Shown: positions 1 to 11,110, numbered from the stretch's first letter. The stretch is 64,000 bases of DNA from Neisseria sp. (GCA_030528455.1 JAUMYW010000005.1:19525-83524); one strand, 5' to 3'. Made by a program: numbers and translations. Notes: generated from the letters alone by a model not told the origin.

Positions 1-411
1 GTGCTGCGCGGCGACGTGCATGCCATCAGCATCGGCCGCCGCAGCAATATTCAGGACGGCAGCGTGCTGCACGTTACCGGTGCAAGCGAGGGCAATCCGC
101 AAGGCTCGCCGCTGGTGGTTGGCGAAGAGGTAACGGTCGGTCATCAGGTTACGCTGCATGGCTGCACCATCGGCAACCGCGTGCTGGTCGGCATGGGGGC
201 GATTGTGTTGGACGATGCGGTGGTGGAAGACGAAGTGATTATCGGCGCGGGCAGTCTGGTGCCGCCGCGCAAACGTTTGGCAAGCGGTTTTCTGTATATC
301 GGTTCGCCGGTAAAAGCCGCCCGCGAGCTGACGGACGGAGAGAAAGCCTTTTTGCGCCAGTCCGCACAGAATTATGTGGAAACTGCTGCGGCGTATTTGG
401 CGGCAGAGTAA
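1..411 (+). CDS. Gamma-carbonic anhydrase family protein (5' partial)
   Basis: The reading frame is open from the first base, so the N-terminus lies outside the window; 136 residues remain. The visible part is a left-handed beta-helix of hexapeptide repeats (for example GEEVTVGHQVTLHGC, IGNRVLVGMGA, VVEDEVIIGAGSLV) followed by a C-terminal helix (ELTDGEKAFLRQSAQNYVE), as in the YrdA/gamma-carbonic anhydrase family. The H of GHQVTLHGC matches the zinc-ligand region of that family. Members bind zinc or iron as trimers; carbonic anhydrase activity is often unproven, so the enzyme activity is inference. It is followed by a terminator hairpin and faces dinG tail to tail. Confidence 0.85.
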   Translation: MLRGDVHAISIGRRSNIQDGSVLHVTGASEGNPQGSPLVVGEEVTVGHQVTLHGCTIGNRVLVGMGAIVLDDAVVEDEVIIGAGSLVPPRKRLASGFLYIGSPVKAARELTDGEKAFLRQSAQNYVETAAAYLAAE

Positions 412-452
412 GGCTGAGCAGATTGTTTGTAGATTCTGGAAGGATAAAATTT

Positions 453-489
453 CAGGCCGTCTGCACGGGGTGCGGGCGGCCTGATTTTT
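453..489 (+). terminator. Uptake-sequence hairpin terminator
   Basis: A 14-bp stem (453-466 with 470-483) contains the uptake core GCCGTCTGCA in its left arm; two T:G wobbles make it perfect in RNA. It is followed by a short T tract. It would end transcripts of the upstream gamma-carbonic anhydrase gene. Confidence 0.7.
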
Positions 490-528
490 CGAGTTCCTCC
501 AAACGGCGGCTGCAGACGGCATGACCGT

Positions 529-2664
529 TCAGCCTATTCGTCTGAACGGCGGCAATCCGGCCAAAAGTTGTTTGCCGTAGCGTTGGGTTCGGATACGGTT
601 GTCGAGAATGGTAACGCGGCCGTAGTCGTGTTCGGTGCGGATGAGGCGGCCGACAGCCTGAATCAGTTTGATGCCGGCTTCGGGTACGGTTACTTCGATA
701 AAAGGGTTGCCGCCGCGCTGTTCGATCCAGCGGTTTTGGGTTTTTTCGATGGGGTTGTCGGGCATGGAAAACGGCAGCTTGACGATAATGACCTGAACGC
801 AGGCTTCGCCGGGCAGGTCCAAACCTTCGGCGAAACTGTCCAAGCCGAAAATGATGCTGGCTTTGCCGTCTGCAAGGGCTTGGCGGTGCTGTTCGAGCAG
901 CACGGTTTTGGGCAGTTCGCCCTGTATCAGCAGAAGCGGCAGATAATCGGCGTGCAGACGCATGGCGACTTCGTTCATCTGTTTACGAGAGGTAAAGAGT
1001 ACCAACGTGCCGACCGCTTCGGCAGAATCGATGAGTTTGGGCAGCCACTCGACTACTTCGGCAGTGTGGGCGGCAGGGTCTTTCGGGCTGGCCGACATCG
1101 GCGGAATATACAGTTCGCCCTGTTTGGCAAAGTCGAACGGGCTGTCGAGTGCGAGCGTGGCGGTGTGCGGCAGCCAAATCAGGCCGGTTTGCCACAGCAG
1201 GAGGTCGAAATTGCCCAGCGAACGCAGGGTGGCGGAAGTGAGTACCGCGCCTGCCGCACGCCGCCACAAGCCGCTTGCCAGCTGCGCCGCGCCGGAAATC
1301 GGGCTGGCGTTGAATTGGTAGTCGTTGCGTTCGCCGGTCAGCCGTTCCACCCATTTGGCCAGCGGCGGTTCGTTTTCGGACGGCGTGGCAGCAAGCAAAT
1401 CCCATACTGTGTCTATATTTTCCACGCGGGCGACCAGTGCGCCGAACTCGGTGCCGAGACGGTCGATTAAAGGCTGTTCGGCATCTTTTTCGCGGCGGGC
1501 GGCGGAGAGTGCATCGTTGAGCCGGCAAACCTGTTTGAGCAGGGCTCGGACGGATACGGCGGTATTGCCCGCGAGTTGTTCCAATCCTTCGGGAATGCCG
1601 CCGTCCTGCCACAGCCAGACGGGATTGTTGCCGTCTGAAAGCAAGTCTAAGGACGGTTCGGCGTTCAAATGAAACTGCCATTCGTTGAAACATTCGTTCA
1701 GGCTGTCGACGGCTTCGTCCGCCAGTTCGCCGCACTCTGTTTTGCCGGTTAGGGCAACGATTTTGTCTGTCAGCAGCGGCAGCTTGTCGAGCAGCCACAA
1801 AGCCTGGTTGAGCGAATGTTCGGCGGCAAAGCGGCTGACTGCTTTTTTCGGCAGGTGGTGCGCTTCGTCGATGCAGTAGAAGCTGTTTTCCGGAGCGGGC
1901 AGAATCACGCCGCCACCCATTGCAATATCCGCCAGCAGCAAATCGTGGTTTGCGACGATGACATCTGTATTGTCCAATACCTCGCGTGCCAGGAAAAAAG
2001 GGCATTCGGGGCGGTTCGGGCAGGCCGATTTCAGGCAGCCGTGGCGGTCGTTGCTCACTTTCTGCCACAAGCCGTCTGCAACTTTTTCCGGCCAGGTGTC
2101 GCGGTCGCCGTTGAAGCGGCGGGCAGCAAACTGCTCCGACATTTCGTGCAGAACGTCCAAATCCTCGCGGTTCGGTTTGCTGTCCCACAAAACGGACGGC
2201 GGCGCGTCGAAGCCGGGCAGACTGCCCTGCGCGTTGTTTTGCGTGAGTTGGTAGAGTTTGTACGGGCAAAGATAGCGGGCGCGGCCTTTGGCCAGTGCGA
2301 AACTCAGCTCCAAACCGCTTTTCTCCACTAAAAAGGGCAAATCCCGTTCCACCAGCTGTTCCTGTAAGGCGATTGTGGCACTGGAAACAATCAGCCGTTT
2401 GCCGCGCGTTTGTGCCATGATGCCGCCTGCCAGCAGATAGGCCAGTGATTTGCCCACGCCGGTCGGTCCTTCGATAACGGCAATGCTCTCGCCTTCGCGC
2501 GGAGGTCCGTCGCCGCCTTCTTCGCGTTCGATGCTGCGCGAAAACGCATTGGCCACCGCCGCAATCATAGCGCGCTGCGAGGTGCGCGGACGAAATTGCG
2601 GCAGATTCTCGGAAATTGTTCGGTAATGGTCGCGGATGGCGTTTTTTTCGAGTTCGGTGAGCAT
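529..2664 (-). CDS. dinG: ATP-dependent DNA helicase DinG
   Basis: 711 residues, full length for DinG, an XPD-like superfamily 2 helicase that unwinds 5' to 3' and resolves R-loops and G-quadruplexes at stalled forks. Walker A is GPTGVGKS (66-73) and the DEAH box is at 266-269. Four cysteines (133, 210, 215, 221) are placed like the 4Fe-4S ligands of the family, so a cluster is expected. The C-terminal motif QAVGRLIRTEHDYG is the helicase motif VI region. It stands alone, converging on the carbonic anhydrase-like gene; a single uptake sequence lies just upstream at 2703-2714. Confidence 0.95.
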   Translation of the reverse strand: MLTELEKNAIRDHYRTISENLPQFRPRTSQRAMIAAVANAFSRSIEREEGGDGPPREGESIAVIEGPTGVGKSLAYLLAGGIMAQTRGKRLIVSSATIALQEQLVERDLPFLVEKSGLELSFALAKGRARYLCPYKLYQLTQNNAQGSLPGFDAPPSVLWDSKPNREDLDVLHEMSEQFAARRFNGDRDTWPEKVADGLWQKVSNDRHGCLKSACPNRPECPFFLAREVLDNTDVIVANHDLLLADIAMGGGVILPAPENSFYCIDEAHHLPKKAVSRFAAEHSLNQALWLLDKLPLLTDKIVALTGKTECGELADEAVDSLNECFNEWQFHLNAEPSLDLLSDGNNPVWLWQDGGIPEGLEQLAGNTAVSVRALLKQVCRLNDALSAARREKDAEQPLIDRLGTEFGALVARVENIDTVWDLLAATPSENEPPLAKWVERLTGERNDYQFNASPISGAAQLASGLWRRAAGAVLTSATLRSLGNFDLLLWQTGLIWLPHTATLALDSPFDFAKQGELYIPPMSASPKDPAAHTAEVVEWLPKLIDSAEAVGTLVLFTSRKQMNEVAMRLHADYLPLLLIQGELPKTVLLEQHRQALADGKASIIFGLDSFAEGLDLPGEACVQVIIVKLPFSMPDNPIEKTQNRWIEQRGGNPFIEVTVPEAGIKLIQAVGRLIRTEHDYGRVTILDNRIRTQRYGKQLLAGLPPFRRIG

Positions 2665-2815
2665 GGCGGGGCTATCTTATCGTTCGGCGGATTGTAACAA
2701 ATATGCCGTCTGCAGCCCGAAGTTTTCTGCACTATCGAGCTGCCGACAGGCAGAGGGCCGTTCTCGGTATGTCTCAAAGCCGGAATCCGACCGGTGCAAA
2801 ACAGGATTGCCGGTT

Positions 2816-4993
2816 TTATTGGGTTGCAGACGGCTTGCCGCTGCCGTGCAGGGCTTGGTAGGCCGGTTCGAGCAGGCGTTGGATCATGGCGAGCTGCTGC
2901 CAGAGAATGAACAGGTGTTCGTGGCGGCCGTCCGGTCGCAGGGCCTCGGTTTCGGCGGCGGTTTCGGCCAGTTGTGCGGCGAAGTCTTCGGGCGCAGCGG
3001 AGGCGATGTTTTCAAGCAGCGTGCAGATGCGCTCGGCCAGTGCGAAATAGGGGGCGGCCAGGCGGTCGAGCTCTTCGTCGTGGCGGATTTGGCTGCGGTA
3101 TGCGCCGAGCGCGGAAATATAGCTGATGAGGGAGTAGTTGATTTTCAGCAGTTTGAAACCGTCTTGCAGGCGGCTGCCGTATTTGTCCGGTTCGACCGAC
3201 ATATCCGACAAGGTGCAGGCAAGGGCGGCAGCACATTCGTGGTTGCGGCGGCGGATCAGGCGGTAATCGACGTTGTCGTAACCGCTGTTTTGCAGTTGGT
3301 CGATGATGCCGCGCAGATAGCGTGCGTTGCCTGCCATCGCTTTGGTGCCGGTTTGGTTGAGATTGAGATAATTCCAGTCAGGCCAGAGGTAGGAAACGGC
3401 CGCAAAAGCGAGCAGCGAACCCAGTACGGTATCAAACAGTCGCAGCGGCAGGGAGGAAGCACTGCCGTCACCGGTAATGGAAAAGCTGACAATGGCCTGA
3501 ATGGTGATGAAAAAAGTGGAATAGCTGTATTTGTAGGCTCGGAAGAAGAAAAACAGCGTCGTGCTTAGGGCCAGAATCATCAGTTTGGCCTCCAAGGACG
3601 GGGTGAAATAAGGCAGCAGCGAGCCGACCAGAACGCCTGCGAGCGTACCTGCAATACGTTGTTTCAAGCGATTTTGGGTAGCTGAATAGTTGGGCTGGCA
3701 TACAAAAACGGCAGTCAGCAGAATCCAGTAGCCCAATTTCAGTTGCAGACTTTCGATGAGTAATACGCAGACCAATGCCAGTACGGCCATGCGGACAGCA
3801 TGGCGGAAGGTGGACGATTCCGGTGTGAGGTTGTTGCGTACATTGTGCCAAGCGTCTTTGAAACTGCTGCTTTCGCCTGGTGCGATGCGGAACATGTCGC
3901 CTGACAGGATAGGTTCTTTGCTGTTTTCCGTTTCCGGGTTTCTGTCCAGATGCGTCAGTTGGTAGCTGATGCAGAGCAGATTGGCTTCCAGCCTTTGCAG
4001 CGTATGTGTTTCGGGATCGCCGGAGTGTTTGTCTGCATAATGCCGGACCGACTGCTGCAAACCTTTTCCTGCCCGGTGCAGGCGGTTGCTCTGTGGCGGC
4101 GGCGCGCCGTTTTGCCGAAGGCTGTCCGCAAGATCGCGGCAGCTTTGTGCCTGCAGCTCGATCAGACGCAGGAAGCGGAACATCAAATCGCTGTTTTGCA
4201 GTTTGGTCGCCAGCTGCCGATAGTCGGTATGGCTGGAAGATACCCGTTCGTGAATATCTTGGGCGGCGAAATAGTAATGCAGCATTCTGCCTGTGCGCGG
4301 ATGATGGTGCTGGCCGCGCATGCGGTAAAACAAGGCCGATCGGCATTGGTTGAATGCGCCGATAACTTGCCGGTTGTCCATAGCCAGTCGGATTTGCTGC
4401 GCTTCAAAGCCGTCTGCATCGTTGTCGGGATCGAAGAAAGCCGCTTTGGTGTCGAGATACGATCCCAAGGCTGCGTAGGCCGAGGCAACGCTTTCCTGCA
4501 CGGGGCGGTTTGGAAAGAACAGGTGGACCAAGATGGTTATGATGCTGTAAGCACTCGCGCCGATGAGAATAAGCAGCGGATTGAGATACCAGATATGATG
4601 GTTGTCGTGGCGGTGCGCCAAAACGGTGTACACCGCCACCGCAAGCGTAGCAAATGCAATTGTGCGGTAACGCAGGCCGACGGCACCGCTCAAGGTAAAC
4701 ACGAAGGCGATAAAGGTAAACGATAAGGCCAGCAGCAGCGGGCTATGAAGGGAAAATTCAATCAGCAGGGAAGAAAACGTAAAGGCCAGCAGTGTGAAAA
4801 ACAGGTTTTTCAGCCGTCCGGTCAGGCGGTTGTCCAAATCGGCCAATCCGCCGCCGATAATGCCCAAAACCAGAGGTGTGGTCAGATGGGATAGATTAAA
4901 ACGGAAGACGATGCAGGCCGCTGCCGATATGCTCAGTGCTGCGGGCAGGGCGGCGATAACTTTCGGGTTGACGGGAGGCGTACGGAATTTCAT
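2816..4993 (-). CDS. FUSC-family inner-membrane protein (YccS/YhfK-like)
   Basis: 725 residues from the chosen ATG at 4993 (MKFRTPPVNP). The frame stays open further upstream, but that extension runs through the 5068-5089 uptake-sequence palindrome and looks non-coding. Architecture is typical of the YccS/FUSC family: an N-terminal block of hydrophobic segments (about residues 15-160), a long soluble region, a second hydrophobic block (about 395-510) and a C-terminal helical domain. The family resembles aromatic-acid/fusaric-acid efflux proteins, but the substrate of the YccS branch is unknown. The stop codon lies just beyond a half uptake-sequence hairpin. Confidence 0.85.
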   Translation of the reverse strand: MKFRTPPVNPKVIAALPAALSISAAACIVFRFNLSHLTTPLVLGIIGGGLADLDNRLTGRLKNLFFTLLAFTFSSLLIEFSLHSPLLLALSFTFIAFVFTLSGAVGLRYRTIAFATLAVAVYTVLAHRHDNHHIWYLNPLLILIGASAYSIITILVHLFFPNRPVQESVASAYAALGSYLDTKAAFFDPDNDADGFEAQQIRLAMDNRQVIGAFNQCRSALFYRMRGQHHHPRTGRMLHYYFAAQDIHERVSSSHTDYRQLATKLQNSDLMFRFLRLIELQAQSCRDLADSLRQNGAPPPQSNRLHRAGKGLQQSVRHYADKHSGDPETHTLQRLEANLLCISYQLTHLDRNPETENSKEPILSGDMFRIAPGESSSFKDAWHNVRNNLTPESSTFRHAVRMAVLALVCVLLIESLQLKLGYWILLTAVFVCQPNYSATQNRLKQRIAGTLAGVLVGSLLPYFTPSLEAKLMILALSTTLFFFFRAYKYSYSTFFITIQAIVSFSITGDGSASSLPLRLFDTVLGSLLAFAAVSYLWPDWNYLNLNQTGTKAMAGNARYLRGIIDQLQNSGYDNVDYRLIRRRNHECAAALACTLSDMSVEPDKYGSRLQDGFKLLKINYSLISYISALGAYRSQIRHDEELDRLAAPYFALAERICTLLENIASAAPEDFAAQLAETAAETEALRPDGRHEHLFILWQQLAMIQRLLEPAYQALHGSGKPSATQ

Positions 4994-5067
4994 GCTATGT
5001 CGGCAAAGCCGTCCGGAAGACGGACCGGGTAATGGGATATACCGGATTATAACGGTTTTTCCGGCAA

Positions 5068-5089
5068 AAAGCCGTCTGCAGACGGCTTT
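5068..5089 (-). terminator. Perfect palindrome of two fused uptake sequences
   Basis: A perfect 22-bp palindrome of two uptake cores sharing their CTGCAG centre, so there is no spacer loop. On the minus strand it follows the mltA stop and is continued by a run of T, so it can end mltA transcripts before the FUSC gene. Confidence 0.6.
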
Positions 5090-5097
5090 CCGGCTGT

Positions 5098-6438
5098 TTA
5101 CGGACGGTATTGAGGCATCACGCCGTTGGGTAGAAGCTGCCACACATAGCCCGTATGTTTCATTTTCCCGGCGACGCGTCCGGCTTCGTCGCCGTAGCCC
5201 CAGAAATAATCCACGCGTACCGCACCTTTAATCGCGCTGCCCGTATCTTGCGCCATCAGCAGGCGGTTGAGTGCGCGACGGGTTTCCGGATGTGCGGTGG
5301 CAACGAACAGCGGCGCACCGAGCGAAATATAACGGCGGTCCACCGCAGCGGCATAGCCGCCTGTCAGCGGCGTGCCGAGCGCACCAATCGGCCCGTCGTT
5401 GTTGTCTGCCAAACGGCGGAAAAATACGAAACTCGGATTTTGTCCCAAGATTTCGGCCAGGCGGTGCGGGTTTTGCTTCATATACGCTTTGATACCCTGC
5501 ATGGTGGTCCGAGCCAGAGGCAGATAGCCGCGCTCGGCCATATAGCGGCCGATGGAAACATAGGGGAACTCGTTTTTGTCGGCAAAACCGAGACGGATAT
5601 AGCGTCCGTCAGGCGTTTTCAGACGGCCCGAGCCTTGGATTTGCAGGAAAAACAGTTCAACGGGGTCGTCCGCATAACCCAAAACCGGTGCTTTGCCGTC
5701 CAATGCGCCGCCCATGATTTCGTTGCGGGTGTGGTAAGGCACGAAGCGGTTGCCGGAAAAGCGGCCTTTCAGGGCGTTGCTGCGCTCGTTAATCGGAAAA
5801 TGCGACAAATCCGCGATGTGGGTGCCGTCTGCTGCGATGATGCCTTCGTTCCGTCCCGTTTGACGCACGCGCACTATGCTTTTGCTGTGGCGCAGACGGG
5901 CGGGAAGCGGCACGGAAACAAAATCGGCCGGAATACCGTAAATCGGAAAGCGCGAGCGTGCAGACGGCTTGCTGTCGCCGTGCAGGACGGGCTCGTAATA
6001 ACCGGTTACCGTGCCGTCCGATTTGCCGTTTTCGCTGACCTGCCAAGGCGTGAAATACTGTTCGAAAAACATTCGCGCCGCTGCATTTTGGCGCGGCGTC
6101 TGTACGGCCCGGGTGCAGACATCGCGCCAATCGTGCTGATATTGCAATTTCGCGCAGCCGCTGATAAATGATTCCAAAGCCGCCGTAAAATTCTGTTTCC
6201 GCCAATCCGGCATGGCGGCAAAATCCACTGCCTGATACGCCGCCGGACTGCCATGCGGCCGATGCACGGCTCCGGCAGGCGTACGTACGCCCGCAGACAG
6301 CGGCGCACCCGAAACCGCAGGCGTGGTTTTCGGCAGATTGTCAAAAGGCGTAACGGAAGACGTGCCGCAGGAGGCCAATACTGCCGCTGCCGTGCCGGAC
6401 AATACGATACGGCAGAAAAGAGAAAACTGTTTGTTCAT
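5098..6438 (-). CDS. mltA: Membrane-bound lytic murein transglycosylase A (MltA)
   Basis: 446 residues from ATG at 6438. The N-terminus is a lipoprotein signal with lipobox LASC (Cys24), so the enzyme should be anchored in the outer membrane, where it cleaves the MurNAc-GlcNAc bond of peptidoglycan to 1,6-anhydro products. The MltA domain is followed by the C-terminal 3D domain: QDTGSAIKGAVRVDYFWGYG contains the Asp region that carries the catalytic acid in this family. A longer in-frame start (6549) is rejected because it would place residues before the signal peptide. Confidence 0.93.
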   Translation of the reverse strand: MNKQFSLFCRIVLSGTAAAVLASCGTSSVTPFDNLPKTTPAVSGAPLSAGVRTPAGAVHRPHGSPAAYQAVDFAAMPDWRKQNFTAALESFISGCAKLQYQHDWRDVCTRAVQTPRQNAAARMFFEQYFTPWQVSENGKSDGTVTGYYEPVLHGDSKPSARSRFPIYGIPADFVSVPLPARLRHSKSIVRVRQTGRNEGIIAADGTHIADLSHFPINERSNALKGRFSGNRFVPYHTRNEIMGGALDGKAPVLGYADDPVELFFLQIQGSGRLKTPDGRYIRLGFADKNEFPYVSIGRYMAERGYLPLARTTMQGIKAYMKQNPHRLAEILGQNPSFVFFRRLADNNDGPIGALGTPLTGGYAAAVDRRYISLGAPLFVATAHPETRRALNRLLMAQDTGSAIKGAVRVDYFWGYGDEAGRVAGKMKHTGYVWQLLPNGVMPQYRP

Positions 6439-6749
6439 GGTTGGCAAATGAGGAAACGGGCGGCTGCCCGAACGGGCAACACTATAACAGAAAAGCGTTT
6501 TAGGCGTGGTTTGTCGGTCGGAAGGGTCTGTATACCGTCGAAACCGCATTTGTCCCGATATGCGAAATACTTTTTACATTCAAAAATTTACGTTCGAAAA
6601 TCCGGCAAGGTTTGATTTTGTCTGTCGGCTTCCGCCGGTGCCGTATTTCCGTCTGCTTTTGTCGAAGCAAAAACAAAACAGCCCGCATGCGGGCGAAAAG
6701 GTCGGGAATATGTCGGCAGTTTGTTTTCAAACGGTTTCTGTTCTGCCGA
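6439..6749. other. Intergenic region between mltA and the dehydrogenase gene
   Basis: About 310 bases, relatively A/T-rich near 6560-6600, with no credible gene. It holds the mltA leader on the minus strand and the terminator of the downstream-lying dehydrogenase gene at 6668-6694. Confidence 0.5.
6668..6694 (-). terminator. Rho-independent terminator after the dehydrogenase gene
   Basis: Perfect GC-rich palindrome GCCCGCATGCGGGC (6681-6694), followed on the minus strand by a T-rich tract. It lies downstream of the dehydrogenase gene ending at 6750. Confidence 0.6.
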
Positions 6750-7697
6750 TCAAACCAGATTCTGCGCCGCGCCGCGCATAAAGCCGTTAATATTGTCTTG
6801 CAAAATGCCGAAGAGGCAGTTTTGCGCTTCGGTGCTGGCCCAGGCAATATGCGGAGTAACAATCAGATTGGGCAGTCGTGCTTTGAGCAGGGGATTGCCG
6901 TTTACGGGCGGCTCTTCGCTTAAAACATCGAAACCTGCGCCGCCGAGTGTACCGTATTTGAGGGCGGCAATCAGGGCGTGTTCGTCCACAAGGCCGCCGC
7001 GTCCGCAGTTAATCAGTACCGCGCCCGGTTTCATTGCCCGCAATTCGACTTCGCCAATCAGATTGTGCGTATTCTCATCGAGCGGACAGTGCAGAGACAC
7101 AGCATCGGCCTGTGCCAAGGCTTCATGGAATGCGGTGTACCCTTCGCGGACGGTTGCGGCGTGTTTGTGTTCGGCAAACAGAACATTCATATTGAAAGCA
7201 CGGGCGTAACGGGCGAGCATTTTGCCGATATTGCCGCGTCCGGCAATCATCAGGGTTTTGCCGTTCAGGTCGCGCATCGGTGCGCCGAAATGACAGAAAA
7301 ACGGCGATTTTTCCCATATTCCTGCTGCAATGTCGCGCTGGTAGGCAGGCAGATTGCGCATCAGTGCGATCATCAGCATAAAGGCGTGTTCGGCAACCGA
7401 TTCGTTGCCGTAGGCACGGATGTTGCAGACGGCTATGCCGCATTTTCGGGCGGCGGCCAGATCGATATTGTTCACGCCGGTGGCGGCCACGGCAATCAGT
7501 TTCAAATCGGGTGCGGCGGCCATTTCCGTTTCGCCGATGACGACTTTGTTGGTAACGGCAATCTGTGCGCCGGCGATGCGTGCCGCTGTTTCAGACGGTA
7601 TGGTACGCGGGTATTCGGTCAGGTTGTGCGGAAAATCGAAGTGAAAAGGTGTGTTCGGCAGTGTGTCGCGGTCGAGAACGACGATGGAGGTCGGCAT
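6750..7697 (-). CDS. D-2-hydroxyacid dehydrogenase (glycerate dehydrogenase-like)
   Basis: 315 residues from ATG at 7697, preceded by a good GGAGAA ribosome site; the longer frame to 7787 has no such site and crosses an uptake sequence. The Rossmann motif is GRGNIG (153-158) and the catalytic triad of the family fits R233 (INCGRGG), E262 (SEEPP) and H283 (TPHIAWAS). The TPHIAWAS block is typical of glycerate/hydroxypyruvate reductases (HprA), which interconvert hydroxypyruvate or glyoxylate with D-glycerate or glycolate using NAD(P)H. The exact substrate cannot be read from sequence. Confidence 0.85.
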   Translation of the reverse strand: MPTSIVVLDRDTLPNTPFHFDFPHNLTEYPRTIPSETAARIAGAQIAVTNKVVIGETEMAAAPDLKLIAVAATGVNNIDLAAARKCGIAVCNIRAYGNESVAEHAFMLMIALMRNLPAYQRDIAAGIWEKSPFFCHFGAPMRDLNGKTLMIAGRGNIGKMLARYARAFNMNVLFAEHKHAATVREGYTAFHEALAQADAVSLHCPLDENTHNLIGEVELRAMKPGAVLINCGRGGLVDEHALIAALKYGTLGGAGFDVLSEEPPVNGNPLLKARLPNLIVTPHIAWASTEAQNCLFGILQDNINGFMRGAAQNLV

Positions 7698-7876
7698 ATG
7701 TTCTCCTTTGGATGTGGCAGTTGAAAAATGCAGAGACGGATATGCCGTCTGCAGCAGGATTGTAAACGATGCCGCCCAATTTGACATTGTCTGCCTGCGG
7801 TTGATAGATCCGGCATGATGGGCAAAGCATAAAAATGCTGATAAAGTCGGTATTTTATGCAGCGAAGGAATGAATT

Positions 7877-8617
7877 ATGACTTTACACAGCCGTCCGGCT
7901 TTGGAAACCGCTTTGGCGCACCGTTCCGTACGCCGTTTTACCGAAGAGCCGATTGCTCCCGAAATGTTGGAAGCGGTTTTGACCGCAGGCCTGTTTGCCT
8001 CCACTTCCAGCTATCTGCACAATGTCAGCATTATCCGCGTAACCGACCAAGCTAAACGCCAGGCACTGCGTGCCGTGTCTGCCGCGATGGGTGGCGGCGG
8101 TCATGCTTATGTCGAGCATTGTGCCGAATATCTGGTGTTCTGTATGGATTCCAGCCGCCACCACGCGCTGGCACCGCAGGTGCAGACCGATTGGACGGAA
8201 GTAACGCTGATTGGTGCGATTGATGCCGGCATTATGGCGCAAAATGTGGTGCTGACTGCCGAATCGCTCGGTTTGGGTGCGGTCTATATCGGCAGTTTGC
8301 GCAACGATATGGCGAAAGTGCGCGAAGTGCTGCAAACTCCGGAGCACGTTGTGCCCTTGTTTGGCGTGTGCTTGGGGCATCCGAATCAGGAAACCGCGCA
8401 ACGTCCGCGCCTGCCCTTGTCGGTTGTGGTATCTGAAAACACCTATCAAGCCGCTTCCGAACAGGATTTGCAGGTGTTTAACGGCGTGGTGAAAGAGTAT
8501 TATCAGGGGCGCGGCGTGGATTCCGATTGGGCGCAGCAAATCGGCGCGGTTTTGGGTAAGGAAGTCCGCCCCGAAATGGCAGACTTTTTGAAAGAACAGG
8601 GTTTTGCCAAGCGTTAA
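7877..8617 (+). CDS. NfsA-type NADPH-dependent nitro/FMN reductase
   Basis: 246 residues, the usual length of the NfsA group of flavin nitroreductases. The N-terminal HRSVRRFTEEPI motif binds the FMN phosphate, and GLGAVYIGSLRND is the second family block. Such enzymes reduce nitroaromatics, quinones or free flavin at the expense of NADPH in the cytosol. The gene diverges from the dehydrogenase gene and precedes the FKBP isomerase gene by about 90 bases with an uptake sequence in between. The natural substrate is unknown. Confidence 0.87.
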   Translation: MTLHSRPALETALAHRSVRRFTEEPIAPEMLEAVLTAGLFASTSSYLHNVSIIRVTDQAKRQALRAVSAAMGGGGHAYVEHCAEYLVFCMDSSRHHALAPQVQTDWTEVTLIGAIDAGIMAQNVVLTAESLGLGAVYIGSLRNDMAKVREVLQTPEHVVPLFGVCLGHPNQETAQRPRLPLSVVVSENTYQAASEQDLQVFNGVVKEYYQGRGVDSDWAQQIGAVLGKEVRPEMADFLKEQGFAKR

Positions 8618-8708
8618 GGCCGTCTGCAAAGTCTGTTTTCCGTAACGGGGAGACAGGCTTTTTGATTGTGCGGACCAAACGTCAAACACATTGTTAAAAG
8701 GAATGAAT

Positions 8709-9035
8709 ATGTCTTTGAAAATCGAAGAACTGCAAATCGGCCAAGGCAGAGAAGCTGAAAAAGGTAAGGAAATTACCGTGCATTACACCGGCTGGTTGGA
8801 AGACGGAACGAAATTCGATTCCAGCATCGACCGCCGTCAGCCGCTGACGATTACTTTGGGTGTCGGACAGGTGATTCAAGGCTGGGACGAAGGTTTCGGC
8901 GGCATGAAGGAAGGCGGCAGACGCAAGCTGACCATTCCACCGGAAATGGGCTACGGCGCACGCGGTGCGGGCGGCGTGATTCCGCCGAATGCCGTGTTGG
9001 TATTTGAAGTCGAACTGTTGAAAGTGTACGAATAA
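8709..9035 (+). CDS. FKBP-type peptidyl-prolyl cis-trans isomerase
   Basis: 108 residues from ATG at 8709, six bases after an AAAAGGA ribosome site; alternatives at 8703 and TTG 8691 fit less well. It is a single FKBP domain: [16 protein letters not shown], the [18 protein letters not shown] core and [14 protein letters not shown] match the neisserial small FKBP closely. No signal peptide is visible, so it should be a cytosolic proline isomerase and folding helper. A clear terminator hairpin follows. Confidence 0.93.
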   Translation: MSLKIEELQIGQGREAEKGKEITVHYTGWLEDGTKFDSSIDRRQPLTITLGVGQVIQGWDEGFGGMKEGGRRKLTIPPEMGYGARGAGGVIPPNAVLVFEVELLKVYE

Positions 9036-9049
9036 TTTTCCGGCCGACG

Positions 9050-9082
9050 AAGCCGTCTGCAACCCGAATGCAGACGGCTTTT
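9050..9082 (+). terminator. Uptake-sequence pair terminator after FKBP gene
   Basis: A 12-bp perfect stem (9050-9061 with 9069-9080) made of two inverted uptake sequences, 7-base loop, then TTTT. Confidence 0.8.
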
Positions 9083-9143
9083 CACGTCCGCATATTTGTT
9101 ATAATCTGTTTTTTTGCTCATGTAACGATAAAAGGAACACGAA

Positions 9144-9476
9144 ATGAGTTATCCGGCTTGTCCGCAATGCCAATCCGAATATACTTACCACGACGGCGTA
9201 CAGCTCGTCTGTCCGGAATGCAGCCATGAATGGCAGGAAGGCGAAGCCGCCGGTGCGGAAGAGATTTTGCAGGTAAAAGATGCCAACGGCGTACCGCTTG
9301 CAGACGGCGATACGGTTGTTTTGATTAAAGATTTGAAAGTTAAGGGTTCTTCCTTGGTTATCAAACAAGGCACCAAAGTCAAAAGTATCCGCTTGCAGGA
9401 AGGCGATCACAATATCGGCTGCAAAATCGACGGTAGTCCGATGAACTTGAAATCCGAATTTGTGAAAAAGGCGTAA
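9144..9476 (+). CDS. yjdM: YjdM/PhnA-family zinc-ribbon protein
   Basis: 110 residues. The N-terminus carries a zinc ribbon with two CPxC pairs ([10 protein letters not shown] and [10 protein letters not shown]); the rest is the PhnA C-terminal beta domain ([35 protein letters not shown]). The family was once called alkylphosphonate utilisation protein PhnA, but it is distinct from phosphonoacetate hydrolase and its function is unknown. No phosphonate genes lie nearby. A good GGA ribosome site precedes the ATG. Confidence 0.88.
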   Translation: MSYPACPQCQSEYTYHDGVQLVCPECSHEWQEGEAAGAEEILQVKDANGVPLADGDTVVLIKDLKVKGSSLVIKQGTKVKSIRLQEGDHNIGCKIDGSPMNLKSEFVKKA

Positions 9477-9488
9477 ATCGGAATACAA

Positions 9489-9516
9489 AAGGCCGTCTGA
9501 ATCCGGACGGCCTTTT
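9489..9516 (+). terminator. Terminator containing a classical GCCGTCTGAA uptake sequence
   Basis: Nine-bp stem AAGGCCGTC (9489-9497) with GACGGCCTT (9506-9514) followed by Ts. Unlike most copies in the window it carries GCCGTCTGAA. It lies between convergent yjdM and purB. Confidence 0.75.
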
Positions 9517-9530
9517 GTGTGTTTGAACGC

Positions 9531-11021
<1,491 letters not shown>

Positions 11022-11110
11022 TTAATTGATGAGATTAATTGCAAATTTAATTACAATCTGTCATTTTTATTGATTTTGGTGGTCATGCAGATTGTCGAGG
11101 GGATTTTTTT

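Noticed and set aside
568-1470. 300-codon plus-strand frame opposite dinG
   Set aside because: Antisense to an intact DinG with complete motifs.
4994-5143. N-terminal extension of the FUSC protein
   Set aside because: It translates through the fused uptake-sequence palindrome; the ATG at 4993 begins a normal membrane N-terminus.
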